A stretch of 64,000 nt of DNA from Palsa-504 sp963739615 (GTDB taxonomy: Bacteria; Actinomycetota; Actinomycetes; Streptosporangiales; Streptosporangiaceae): contig CAVUBD010000002.1 in NCBI GenBank assembly GCA_963739615.1, forward strand, positions 62,001 to 126,000. Direction: 5' to 3'. The number at the start of each line of letters is the position of its first letter. The first letter of the stretch is position 1. Positions 1 through 7,829 of this stretch are shown piece by piece. The notes under the pieces are model-generated. The model had not been told where the DNA came from. It was given only the letters and a program-made list of their open reading frames with translations, and did not search any database. The position numbers were made by a program, and so were the translations under genes.

Positions 1-39
1 ACTTCTTGATCGCATCAGTTACTAAGAGTGTTATTGTCT

Positions 40-55
40 TGTGATCAGGGTCACA
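40..55. promoter_or_regulatory. CRP/cAMP-receptor-type operator
   Basis: The site reads TGTGA-TCAGGG-TCACA, a perfect match to the TGTGA-N6-TCACA palindrome bound by CRP-family regulators, including actinobacterial Crp. It lies about 190 bp upstream of the start of a secreted lytic-transglycosylase-like gene. Crp control of the cell-wall enzyme gene rpfA in M. tuberculosis is established. Extending that control to this gene is inference. Confidence 0.7.
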
Positions 56-247
56 GGCCGTTTGGTAAACCCGCCGATGGTTTTCTCGCGCAAGTCCTGC
101 GCGCCCGGCGGGGCTTTCTGGCATTCTTGAGCGCCAGCGGTACTTATGTGCGGCGGCCCGGGCGGCGCATCAGGTCAGCGCGGCGGTTCGGCGGCGCAGC
201 ATTGTTTGCCCGCGCGGGCCGGGTATGGCCGAAACGAAAGGATTGCG

Positions 248-940
248 TTGTCGCGACACCGGACCGGGGCTCGCAGCAGTCGGCGTAAGCGGGGCTTGAT
301 CCGACGTTTCGGCATTGTTCTCCCGGCTGCTGTTATTGCCGTGATCGTGGTCATCGCGGTGGCGGTGGGCGCTTTGGTCTTCAGCCCGGGAACGAGCGCG
401 TTCAGCGCCGTCCAGGCCATCGAGCTGGTGCCGGGCAGCCACACGATGGCCGCCCTGGAAGCCGAGCGCGAGCAGCTGATCGCGATGACTACCGCAGCGC
501 GCACGCTGACCGTGGTGGCCAAGCCGAAGCTGGCCTCGCCGGCGGAAGTCGCGGCGGCCAACCCGGCGGCCGCGACGGGGGCGGGCACCGGCTCGGCCGG
601 CGGTGCGGTCACCTACGTCACCTCCACGCCGCCCGACCCGGGCACCGCGCAGTCCACCGCCTACGCCATGATGGCCAGCTTCGGATTCAGCCCGCAGACC
701 TACTTCGGCTGCCTGCAGGACATCTGGAACCGGGAGAGCGGCTGGCGGTACGACGCGGAGAACGCGAGTGGCGCCTACGGTATCCCGCAGGCGCTGCCGG
801 GCAGCAAGATGTCCAGCGCCGGAGCGGACTGGCAGACGAACCCGGCGACCCAGATCAGGTGGGGACTGAGCTATATCAAGACCACGTACGGCAATCCCTG
901 TGGCGCCTGGGCCTTCGAAGAAGCCAACGGGTATTACTGA
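248..940 (+). CDS. Exported lytic-transglycosylase-like cell-wall protein
   Basis: The protein is about 230 aa from a TTG start at 248, chosen because a GAAAGGA ribosome site lies just upstream; the frame is open back to 146 but without a comparable site. A basic N-terminus (RRKRGLIRR) leads into a single hydrophobic helix, so it is a membrane-anchored or secreted protein. A low-complexity Ala/Pro linker follows. The last 90 residues form a lysozyme-like fold of the small actinobacterial type found in resuscitation-related and aggregation-promoting proteins: WNRESGW carries the likely catalytic Glu, followed by YGIPQALPG and a terminal GLSYIKTTYG...W segment. It probably cleaves or remodels peptidoglycan outside the membrane. 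The strong CRP box upstream and a leader of over 100 nt suggest regulated expression. Exact substrate specificity cannot be read from the sequence. Confidence 0.75.
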   Translation: MSRHRTGARSSRRKRGLIRRFGIVLPAAVIAVIVVIAVAVGALVFSPGTSAFSAVQAIELVPGSHTMAALEAEREQLIAMTTAARTLTVVAKPKLASPAEVAAANPAAATGAGTGSAGGAVTYVTSTPPDPGTAQSTAYAMMASFGFSPQTYFGCLQDIWNRESGWRYDAENASGAYGIPQALPGSKMSSAGADWQTNPATQIRWGLSYIKTTYGNPCGAWAFEEANGYY

Positions 941-949
941 TCGTAGATT

Positions 950-988
950 GCCTACGGCATCCCGCAGGCGCTGCCCGGGTCCAGGAAG
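950..988 (+). pseudogene. Remnant copy of the lysozyme-like domain
   Basis: Just after the stop codon of the preceding gene, a stretch of roughly 38 bp closely repeats the gene's own segment at 773-808, which encodes YGIPQALPGS. It has no open frame of its own. It looks like the residue of a tandem duplication or of a lost second lysozyme-like gene. Confidence 0.55.
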
Positions 989-1105
989 CCGATTTAAAAT
1001 CTTTGCGTGACATCATGCCCTCTATCAGGGGTGACATAACACACGATAACGGCCAGCGCCCCGAGCCGGTTACCCGGACCTGCGCACTGGCTGCGCGCTA
1101 GCGGC

Positions 1106-3124
1106 TTACGCCTTCGGCTGGAAGGTCTCCATCATCTCGTCGAACACCGACTTCAGCTGGGCCTGATCCCACATGCTGGTTGGCGCGGTCATGTACAGCG
1201 CGTACGACTGCGGGCCCGCCGAGGTCTGAGCCACGTAGAGCAGGTCGATGGCCGTCTGCGGGACGCCCCGATCGTTCCAGGTGAACTTCCAGAAGGCCCC
1301 GGGCTGGCCCCGGATCGTCAGCCGCTGGAGATTGACCTGCTTGTAGCCGGGGAAGCTGGACACCGACTGGTTCTTGATGTACTCCGCCTCGCGCAGCATG
1401 TCACCCATGTAGGTGTGCGGCGTGAGGTCCACGAGCAGGTTCGTGTTGGCCGCCGACGGATCCCTGAGGTACGTCTGGTAACCGCTGGTGGACCTGGTCC
1501 AGCTGGTCGGCGCGGCCAGCGTGAAGCCCGCCTTCTCGCCGGTCGCGGCCGACCAGGAGTAGGTCGCGTAGCCGGCTGGCAGCGAGCTGGGGGGCTGGTC
1601 GTTGATGGCGGCCACGATCTGCGGGGGCGAACCGGCGGGCGCGGGCGTCGTCGGGTTGCCCCCTGGCGTCGCGGAATTATTGTGCTGCAGCAGCAAGACC
1701 GCGGTGATGCCGGCGCCCACGCCGATCAGGGCCAGCACCGCGACGGCGATCTTCCACCCCAGCCCCGGCTTCTGCCGCCGGACCGGTGCGTACCCCGGGC
1801 CCGGCTGGGGCTGACGGCCGGAATCAGCCGGCGGCCCTGGACTGTAGCCGGGCGGTGACTGGTATCCGGCCCCGGACGGGGGCCGGGCTTCGTAACCCTG
1901 CTGGGACGCCGAGCCCGACCTGGGCGCGGGGTCATACCAGGACGAGAAATCAGGCGGCGGCCCGGCCGGCCGGGCCGAGGACCCTGACCCCGGCGCGTTC
2001 CCCGCGGATCCGCCGTGAACCGGCTGCGGCGCGGTCGGCGCAGCCTGGGCCGGGGTCGGCTGGCCGTGCTGGTCCCTCGGCGGGCCAGTGTACTGGTCCC
2101 TGGGCGGGGCGCCGTACTGATCCCTGGGCGGGCCGGTGTACTGGTCCCCGGGCTGGCCGGTGCCCGGCGTCGCCGTCTCGCCTGGCTGCGGCATCCTGGG
2201 CCGGACGGGCCCCGGCCCCGGCGGTTTCAGCTGCGGTGACGCGGAAATGGCGGTGGGGACGTAGCCAGCCGCAGAGCCCGGAGTCCGGTCGGCAAGCAGC
2301 GGCAGCACGTCGGTGATCATCCGGGCGGCCCGGGCCGCGTTCGGGCGGTCAGCCGGCTCGCGGCGCAGCAGCGCGGCGATCACCGGTCCGAGAGCGCCCG
2401 CCGTCGGCGCGTCGGGCGCGTCTTCGTTGATGATCGCGGACATGGTCGTGACCGCCCCGCCGCGCTTCTCGAACGGGCCGTGCCCTTCGACCGCCGCGAA
2501 CAGGGTCGCGCCGAGTGACCACAGGTCGGACGCTGGCGACGCGTCCTCGCCGCGGATCCGCTCGGGTGCGGTGAATCCAGGCGAGCCCATCACCATGCCG
2601 GTCTGGGTGAGCTTGGGGTCGCCCTGGAAGGTGGCGATGCCGAAGTCGGTCAGCACCGCCCGGTCGTCGTGGCCGAGCAGGACGTTGCTCGGCTTGACGT
2701 CCCTGTGCATTACCCCGGCGGCGTGCGCGACGCTCAGCGCGGAGAGCAACTGGCGGCCCATCTCGGCGGCCCGGCGCGGCGACAGCGGCCCCGAACTCGC
2801 GAGCACCTGGTCCAGCGACTGCGCGTCGATCAGCTGCATGACGATCCAGGGACGGCCTTCGTCCTCGGCTACGTCGTACACGGTGACCACGGCCGGGTGG
2901 TTGAGCCGGGCGGCGGTCTTGGCCTCGCGCAGGGTCCGCTGGTACGCGTGCGCCCGTTCCTGATCGGTGAGCGTATCGGCGATCTTGACCTCCTTGACCG
3001 CGACATCACGGTCCAGGAGCTGATCGCGGGCACGCCAGACCACGCCCATGGCGCCACGGCCGATGGGGGCCTGCAGACGGTACCGCCCGGCGATCACCCG
3101 CCCGGTGTCCGCCAAAGGGTGCAT
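1106..3124 (-). CDS. Transmembrane Ser/Thr protein kinase (PknB/PknD-like)
   Basis: This 672-aa protein has a complete Hanks-type kinase domain in about residues 10-280: glycine-rich loop GRGAMGVVW, ATP-binding VAVKEV, catalytic HRDVKPSN, DFG, and an APERIRGE activation-segment end. A long Pro/Gly/Gln-rich cytoplasmic linker follows, containing four tandem GPPRDQY-type repeats. One membrane helix lies at about 456-480 and is followed by a roughly 190-aa extracytoplasmic domain with no PASTA repeats. The outer domain resembles the short sensor modules found behind many actinomycete kinases; its ligand is unknown. The gene stands alone, convergent with the upstream exported protein. The kinase should autophosphorylate on the activation loop and signal from the envelope to cytoplasmic targets. 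No key kinase residue appears to be missing. Confidence 0.9.
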   Translation of the reverse strand: MHPLADTGRVIAGRYRLQAPIGRGAMGVVWRARDQLLDRDVAVKEVKIADTLTDQERAHAYQRTLREAKTAARLNHPAVVTVYDVAEDEGRPWIVMQLIDAQSLDQVLASSGPLSPRRAAEMGRQLLSALSVAHAAGVMHRDVKPSNVLLGHDDRAVLTDFGIATFQGDPKLTQTGMVMGSPGFTAPERIRGEDASPASDLWSLGATLFAAVEGHGPFEKRGGAVTTMSAIINEDAPDAPTAGALGPVIAALLRREPADRPNAARAARMITDVLPLLADRTPGSAAGYVPTAISASPQLKPPGPGPVRPRMPQPGETATPGTGQPGDQYTGPPRDQYGAPPRDQYTGPPRDQHGQPTPAQAAPTAPQPVHGGSAGNAPGSGSSARPAGPPPDFSSWYDPAPRSGSASQQGYEARPPSGAGYQSPPGYSPGPPADSGRQPQPGPGYAPVRRQKPGLGWKIAVAVLALIGVGAGITAVLLLQHNNSATPGGNPTTPAPAGSPPQIVAAINDQPPSSLPAGYATYSWSAATGEKAGFTLAAPTSWTRSTSGYQTYLRDPSAANTNLLVDLTPHTYMGDMLREAEYIKNQSVSSFPGYKQVNLQRLTIRGQPGAFWKFTWNDRGVPQTAIDLLYVAQTSAGPQSYALYMTAPTSMWDQAQLKSVFDEMMETFQPKA
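2069..2164 (-). repeat. Four tandem 24-bp repeats in the kinase linker
   Basis: Units at 2069-2092, 2093-2116, 2117-2140 and 2141-2164 each encode a variant of the octapeptide GPPRDQYT/G in the proline-rich linker of the kinase. They are in frame, so copy-number change would alter linker length without breaking the protein. Confidence 0.85.
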
Positions 3125-3231
3125 AGGCGGACCCTACACGGTGTTCGCTGAAAGGTCTCTGGGGGACGGCTAAGCATCGATTAAGTGTCGCCAGATTGTT
3201 TACTGTCAGTCACCGCGAGCCCCGCCTGTCC

Positions 3232-4875
3232 TCACGGATGCGCGCCGATCTGCAGCACCGGCCCGGACGGGTCCGCGAAGAAGTCGTTCCCCTTGTCGTC
3301 GACCACGATGAAGGCGGGGAAGTCGCGCACCTCGATCTTCCAGACGGCCTCCATGCCGAGTTCGGGGTACTCGAGCACCTCGACCCTGGTGATGCAGTCC
3401 TGGGCCAGCCGCGCCGCCGCGCCGCCGATCGAGCCGAGGTAGAACCCGCCGTACTGCTTGCACGCGGCCGTCACGGCCGCCGACCTGTTCCCCTTGGCCA
3501 GCATGACCAGCGAGCCGCCGGCTGCCTGGAACCGGTCCACGTAGGAATCCATCCGCCCGGCCGTCGTCGGCCCAAACGACCCGGACGCGTACCCGCTAGG
3601 CGTCTTGGCCGGCCCGGCGTAGTACACGGGGTGGTCACGCAGATACGAAGGCATCGGCTCGCCCGCGTCGAGGAGTTCGGCGATCTTGGCGTGCGCGATG
3701 TCCCGCGCGACGACCAGCGACCCGGTCAGCGAGACCCGGGTGCGCACCGGGTACCTGGTCAGCTGCGCCCTGATCGCGTCCATCGGCTGGTTCAGGTCGA
3801 TGTTCACCACCTCGCCCTCGTCCTCGGCCGACTCGGGATCCGGCAGGTACTGCGCCGGGTCGGTCTCGAGCTGTTCGAGGAACACCCCGTCTTTGGTGAT
3901 CTTGCCGAGCGCCTGCCGGTCGGCCGAGCACGACACCGCGATCGCGACCGGGCAGGACGCGCCGTGCCTGGGCAACCGGATCACCCGCACGTCATGGCAG
4001 AAGTACTTGCCGCCGAACTGGGCGCCGATGCCGATCTTCCTGGTGATGCCGAGCACCTGCTCCTCGAGCTCGCGGTCCCGGAACCCGTGCCCCGCCGCCG
4101 ACCCGGATGACGGCAGCGTGTCCAGGTATTTCGCCGACGCGTACTTGGCGGTCTTCAGCGCGAACTCGGCGCTCGTCCCGCCGACCACGATGGCCAGGTG
4201 GTACGGCGGGCACGCGGCCGTGCCCAGCGAGCGGATCTTCTCCTCGAGGAAGGACAGCATCCGCGCCGGGTTCAGCACGGCCTTGGTCTCCTGGTACAGG
4301 AACGACTTGTTCGCCGACCCGCCGCCCTTGGCCATGAACAGGAACTTGTACTCGTCCCCGCCAGTGGCGTAGATCTCCACCTGGGCGGGCAGGTTGCTGC
4401 CCGTGTTCCGCTCGTCCCACATGGTCAGCGGCGCCAGCTGCGAATACCGCAGGTTCAGCGTGGTGTACGCGTCGTAGATGCCGCGCGAGATGTGCTCCTC
4501 GTCGCGCCCGTCGGTGAGCACGTGCTGGCCGCGCTTGCCCATCACGATGGCGGTACCGGTGTCCTGGCACATCGGCAGGATGCCCCCGGCCGCGATGCAC
4601 GCGTTCTTCAGCAGGTCGCGGGCGACGTACCGGTCGTTGGGGGACGCTTCCTCATCGTCCAGGATGGACCGTAGCTGGCGCAGGTGCGCGGGCCGCAGCA
4701 GGTGGGCGATGTCGTGCATGGCCGCGGCGGTCAGGCCGGTGAGCAGTTGCGGCTCCACTTCGAGAAAATTTCTTCCGAACGAGCCGTGGTGCAACACTGC
4801 GTCACCTGTCAGCTTGCGGTAGCTGGTGCCGTCGCCGCCAAGCGGCAGCAGGTCGGTATACGTGAACTCGGGCAC
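3232..4875 (-). CDS. fumA: Class I fumarate hydratase (iron-sulfur fumarase)
   Basis: The 547-aa protein starts at GTG 4875, with an AGAGAGG site about 10 nt upstream. It matches the full length of the two-domain class I fumarases (FumA/FumB of E. coli), which interconvert fumarate and malate using an oxygen-sensitive [4Fe-4S] cluster. Candidate cluster cysteines are visible in PMCQDTGT and PPYHLA-neighbouring segments, and the C-terminal domain begins near LTRYPVRTRVSLTG. Many actinomycetes carry both class I and class II fumarases. The gene lies downstream of a MarR-type regulator and a glutamine-synthetase-like gene on the same strand, and its first 67 bp overlap the end of the long MarR reading frame. 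It may share their transcript. An 8-bp-arm inverted repeat 120-140 bp upstream is a candidate operator. Confidence 0.93.
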   Translation of the reverse strand: MPEFTYTDLLPLGGDGTSYRKLTGDAVLHHGSFGRNFLEVEPQLLTGLTAAAMHDIAHLLRPAHLRQLRSILDDEEASPNDRYVARDLLKNACIAAGGILPMCQDTGTAIVMGKRGQHVLTDGRDEEHISRGIYDAYTTLNLRYSQLAPLTMWDERNTGSNLPAQVEIYATGGDEYKFLFMAKGGGSANKSFLYQETKAVLNPARMLSFLEEKIRSLGTAACPPYHLAIVVGGTSAEFALKTAKYASAKYLDTLPSSGSAAGHGFRDRELEEQVLGITRKIGIGAQFGGKYFCHDVRVIRLPRHGASCPVAIAVSCSADRQALGKITKDGVFLEQLETDPAQYLPDPESAEDEGEVVNIDLNQPMDAIRAQLTRYPVRTRVSLTGSLVVARDIAHAKIAELLDAGEPMPSYLRDHPVYYAGPAKTPSGYASGSFGPTTAGRMDSYVDRFQAAGGSLVMLAKGNRSAAVTAACKQYGGFYLGSIGGAAARLAQDCITRVEVLEYPELGMEAVWKIEVRDFPAFIVVDDKGNDFFADPSGPVLQIGAHP

Positions 4876-5654
4876 GCGTCTGCACCTCTCTCCCGGCAGG
4901 GGTCTCCCGCTAGCTTAAGCCCGGCCCAGGCCGCAACTGATTCCGTAGCTTGCGGACGCAAACGGGCGGGAACCGGTGGTGTTTCAGGTTGAGACATGAC
5001 GAAACAAACGGCATGTCTCGCTCCGCGCGACTTGTACATGAATGGGGGAACTTGTATCGTGACGCTATGCGGCGGCGCCGCGCCGTGCGGTGCCCCCGTC
5101 CGCGCGATGTTTGCTAAGCACGCGGTGCCCCCGTCCGCGTCCGGCTCAGCAGCGGCGCCGCCGCCGTACTCCTCGTCCAGCTGCGCGGCGAACCGCAGTA
5201 GCGCGGGCAGGGCGGCCGCGATGGCCTGCCGGTCGCCGGCGCTGAGCTGATCCAGGGCCCGGGCCGCCAGTTCGGTGCGCAGGTCGCGCCAGCCCGCGAT
5301 GCGCTGCGCGCCCTTACCGGTCACGCTGAGCCGCACCGAACGCCCGTCGGCTACCGCGCGGCTGCGGTCCAGCAGGCCCGCGGCGGTCAGCCGCCCGACC
5401 AGCGTGCTCACGGTGTTGGGAGCCAGCCGCAGCTCACGCGCTGCGTCGGCGACGCTGAGACCGGGCCGCGCCGCGGCCAGCCGCAGCAGCTCGGACTGGG
5501 CCGCGGGCAGCGGCTCGTCCGGCCAGGCCAGCCGGGCTGCCCGCCGCGCGATCCGCCGGATCGCGCCGACCGCGGCCAGCAGTTCCGCCGCCAGGACCTG
5601 GGTGCCGCCCGCCGCGGCCTGCGTGCCGCCGGACGAGCCGGATATGTCGTTCAC
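4809..5654 (-). CDS. MarR-family transcriptional regulator with odd C-terminal extension
   Basis: Residues about 20-165 form a winged-helix MarR domain: LRLAAARPGLSVADAARELRL and NTVSTLVGRLTAAGLLDR hold the recognition helix, and SVRLSVTGKG forms the wing. Normal family length is 140-170 aa, but this frame stays open to 281 aa. The extra 115 residues are rich in Pro/Ala/Cys, contain no recognised domain, run through what should be the fumarase promoter and overlap the fumarase start. An 18-bp direct repeat occurs inside the extension at 5087-5104 and 5122-5139. The offset of 35 bp is not a multiple of three, so a small duplication may have removed the original stop. The gene follows the glutamine-synthetase-like gene by 19 bp and is probably cotranscribed with it. 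The functional part is confidently MarR; the true 3' end is uncertain. Confidence 0.75.
   Translation of the reverse strand: MNDISGSSGGTQAAAGGTQVLAAELLAAVGAIRRIARRAARLAWPDEPLPAAQSELLRLAAARPGLSVADAARELRLAPNTVSTLVGRLTAAGLLDRSRAVADGRSVRLSVTGKGAQRIAGWRDLRTELAARALDQLSAGDRQAIAAALPALLRFAAQLDEEYGGGAAAEPDADGGTACLANIARTGAPHGAAPPHSVTIQVPPFMYKSRGARHAVCFVMSQPETPPVPARLRPQATESVAAWAGLKLAGDPCRERGADACPSSRIPTCCRLAATAPATAS
4991..5019. promoter_or_regulatory. Inverted repeat upstream of fumarase
   Basis: GAGACATG and CATGTCTC are exact reverse complements separated by 13 bp. The element sits 116-144 bp upstream of the fumarase GTG and downstream of the MarR domain. It is a candidate operator or RNA hairpin. The arms are not GC-rich and no T-tract follows, so an intrinsic terminator is less likely. 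Confidence 0.45.
5087..5139. repeat. 18-bp direct repeat in the marR extension
   Basis: The 18-mer beginning GCGGTGCCCC occurs at 5087-5104 and again at 5122-5139, with no mismatch. The 35-bp offset is out of frame, so if it arose by duplication it would have shifted the reading frame of the overlapping MarR gene. Confidence 0.7.
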
Positions 5655-5673
5655 AGAGCTAAAATATATAAGG

Positions 5674-7074
5674 TCAGAGCTTGGTGAAGTGGTGGAAGCA
5701 CTCGTAGTAGGGGTCGGTGGAGTGGGCGAAGTGGGCGGCCTCCGAGTGCTTGACCGCCAGGTAGGCCGTGCTGCGCAGCGGACCGAGCGCGTCCATCATC
5801 ATTTCGTCGGCGGACAGCGCGTCCAGGGCCGCGGCGAGCGAGGCGGGCAGCCGGTGGGTGCCGCCCGCCGCCCGCTCGCTGTCGGTCAGCGTGGCCGGGT
5901 CGACGTTCACCGCCTCACCCGGGTCGAGCTTGCCGCGGATGCCGTCCAGGCCCGCGTAGATGAACGCGCCGAGCGCGAGGTACGGGTTGGCACTGGAGTC
6001 GGACGGCTTCAGCTCCAGGTTGACCGAACTGCCCGGGTCGCCGCGCAGCCGCGAGCAGATCCGGATGGCGGTTTCCCGGTTGTCCATCCCGTAGCAGGTG
6101 TACGCGCTGGCCCACATCTGCGGCGCGAGCCGGCGGTAGCTGTTCACGCTGGCGCAGCTCAGCGCGACCAGAGCGGGCAGGTGCGCCAGCAGGCCGCCGA
6201 TGAAGTGGTAGCCGACCTGGGACAGGCCGTAGCGGTCAGCCGGATCGGCGAACGCGTTGCGCCCGCCCGGCGCGCCGTCGGGCAGCAGGTCGGTGAGCGA
6301 GGCATGCAGGTGCGTGCCGTTGCCCGCCTGGTCGGGAATCGGCTTGGGGGCCAGGCTCGCCCACAGGCCGTGCCTGAACGCCACGCCGCGGACGCTCTCC
6401 CGGTAGAGCACGTGGTTGTCGGCGGCGCGCAGGGCGCCCGCGTGCCTGATGGAAAGCTCGTGCTGGCCGTGGCCGAGTTCGGGGTAGTAGTGCTCGACCT
6501 CGAGGCCCTGCTCCTCGAGCGCCGCGACGAGTTCCATGGTGAAGTCGTGCGCGAGGTGGAAGCCGGTAGCCGAGTAGCACAGGCTGTCGTCGAGCGGGAT
6601 GAGCCGGTCCGGGATGGACGGGCCGCCGGGCGAGGACTCGCGCCGGCCGATCGTGAACTCGGGCTCGAAGGCCGCCTGCATTCCGTAGCCCTCGCCGGCC
6701 AGTTCCACGATGGCCTGCTTGAGGAAGGTCCGCGGGCACGCCTCCCACGGCGATCCGTCCGGCTTGACCAGGTCCGCGAGCATCGCGCCGGCGCCTGGCG
6801 CGTAAGGGAGCGTCACGAAGGTTTCCGGGTCGGGCACGATCCTGACCTCGCCCACCGGGCCCATTCCGGCGACCGGCTGCAGCTGGTCGAGCATGGACAT
6901 CGCCATCATCGCGACCGTGTGCCCGATGCCGCTGGCCATGCGTTCCCGCAGCCGCGTCGTGCCCGCGGCCTTTCCGCGGATGATGCCGCCATGGTCGGCG
7001 TACAGGAACCGGACCAGCCGGATCTCCTCCTGGCTGGCCCGTCCCGTCACCGTTTCGATCGTTCCGTCTGTCAT
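5674..7074 (-). CDS. Glutamine-synthetase-family ligase (GlnA-like)
   Basis: The 466-aa protein has the two-part glutamine synthetase fold. The N-terminal beta-grasp includes the IRLVRFLYADHGG segment, and the catalytic domain carries EPEFTI, GHGQHELSI, GTHLHASL and the arginine motif NRETAIRI. It catalyses ATP-dependent gamma-glutamyl amide formation. It lacks the classical Tyr-adenylylation loop seen in GlnA1 and is closer in layout to the GlnA3/GlnA4-type paralogues, which in Streptomyces glutamylate polyamines or ethanolamine; the amine substrate here cannot be assigned. The start at ATG 7074 gives the expected N-terminus. The gene heads a likely transcript with the MarR gene 19 bp downstream, so MarR could regulate this ligase. 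Confidence 0.85.
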   Translation of the reverse strand: MTDGTIETVTGRASQEEIRLVRFLYADHGGIIRGKAAGTTRLRERMASGIGHTVAMMAMSMLDQLQPVAGMGPVGEVRIVPDPETFVTLPYAPGAGAMLADLVKPDGSPWEACPRTFLKQAIVELAGEGYGMQAAFEPEFTIGRRESSPGGPSIPDRLIPLDDSLCYSATGFHLAHDFTMELVAALEEQGLEVEHYYPELGHGQHELSIRHAGALRAADNHVLYRESVRGVAFRHGLWASLAPKPIPDQAGNGTHLHASLTDLLPDGAPGGRNAFADPADRYGLSQVGYHFIGGLLAHLPALVALSCASVNSYRRLAPQMWASAYTCYGMDNRETAIRICSRLRGDPGSSVNLELKPSDSSANPYLALGAFIYAGLDGIRGKLDPGEAVNVDPATLTDSERAAGGTHRLPASLAAALDALSADEMMMDALGPLRSTAYLAVKHSEAAHFAHSTDPYYECFHHFTKL

Positions 7075-7158
7075 GGAACATGGGTAGCACGTTCAACCCC
7101 GTCGCGTACAGCAGGTCGATAACATGCCCCACCGGCCAGGACGCGGTAGTTTCAAACC

Positions 7159-7743
7159 ATGAGCCCACGGCAGGCGCCTCGTGACTTGCGCGCGTCCGAC
7201 GCTGACCGGGACCGGGTCCTCGTTCTGCTCGCCGAGGCGATGAGCGACGGGCGGCTCACCGCGGACGAGCACGCGGACCGGGTCCAGCGTGCCTTCTCGG
7301 CCCGGACGCTCGGTGAGCTCGCCGAGCTGACCGCCGACCTGGCCGTGCCGTCCGCGCAGCCGGTGCGCCTGGACGGAGGCAAGGTCATCGCCGGGATCTT
7401 CGGCCCGGCCCGGCGCGACGGCCGCTGGGTGGTGCCGGAGAACCTCACGGTGACGGCCATGTTCGGAGAGGTCGAGGTCGACTTCACCCAGGCGATACTC
7501 CAGGTCAGCCGGGTGCAGCTGTACGCGACGGTGTTCGGGGGCAAGCTGCGGCTGATCGTGCCTGACGGCGTGTCCGTCGTCGTGAGCGGGCACATGGTGC
7601 TCGGCCGCAAGCGCGGCGGCACCCCGCCGCCCGCAGGCCCCGACATGCCGGTGATCGAGGTCAGGGCGCTGGTCCTAGGCGGCGAGCTGACCGTGCGCAC
7701 GCCGCCGAAGAACCGCCGTTTCCGCCTCTTCAGCCGGAGCTGA
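7159..7743 (+). CDS. DUF1707 / LiaF-like C-terminal domain protein
   Basis: This is a 194-aa soluble protein. Residues 8-60 match the DUF1707 (SHOCT-like) module of actinobacteria: LRASDADRDRVLVLLAEAM, then DGRLTADEHADRVQRAF. Residues 75-165 form a beta-strand-rich domain (VIAGIFGPARRDGRW, LTVTAMFGEVEVDF) like the C-terminal part of LiaF-type cell-wall-stress proteins. It has no membrane segment. No ribosome site precedes ATG 7159, but TAGTTT lies close upstream, so the mRNA may be leaderless. The gene is divergent from the glutamine-synthetase-like gene and convergent with glpX. Its role is unknown, probably scaffolding or sensing at the envelope. Confidence 0.8.
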   Translation: MSPRQAPRDLRASDADRDRVLVLLAEAMSDGRLTADEHADRVQRAFSARTLGELAELTADLAVPSAQPVRLDGGKVIAGIFGPARRDGRWVVPENLTVTAMFGEVEVDFTQAILQVSRVQLYATVFGGKLRLIVPDGVSVVVSGHMVLGRKRGGTPPPAGPDMPVIEVRALVLGGELTVRTPPKNRRFRLFSRS

Positions 7744-7761
7744 CCCAGCCCTATTTGACGG

Positions 7762-7829
7762 GGCTCAGCCGGAGTTTATCGGTGCCTGGCGACGGTCTGG
7801 ACCTGTTCGACGTGGCTCAGCCGAAGTTG
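7762..7829. repeat. 15-bp direct repeat at the glpX 3' end
   Basis: GGCTCAGCCGRAGTT occurs at about 7762-7776 and 7814-7828. The second copy contains the glpX stop codon, and a shorter relative (CAGCCGGAG) sits at 7731. The repeats fill the convergent gap between the DUF1707 gene and glpX and look like a small duplication of the glpX terminus. Confidence 0.5.

Noticed and set aside
56..247. Possible c-di-AMP (ydaO-type) riboswitch in the leader of the lytic enzyme
   Set aside because: The gene class and long leader are suggestive, but I could not find the conserved ydaO core segments or a matching pairing pattern.
1786..2316. Long plus-strand ORFs opposite the kinase linker
   Set aside because: Arg/Pro/Gly-rich shadows of the repetitive proline-rich kinase coding sequence, with no ribosome site or domain.
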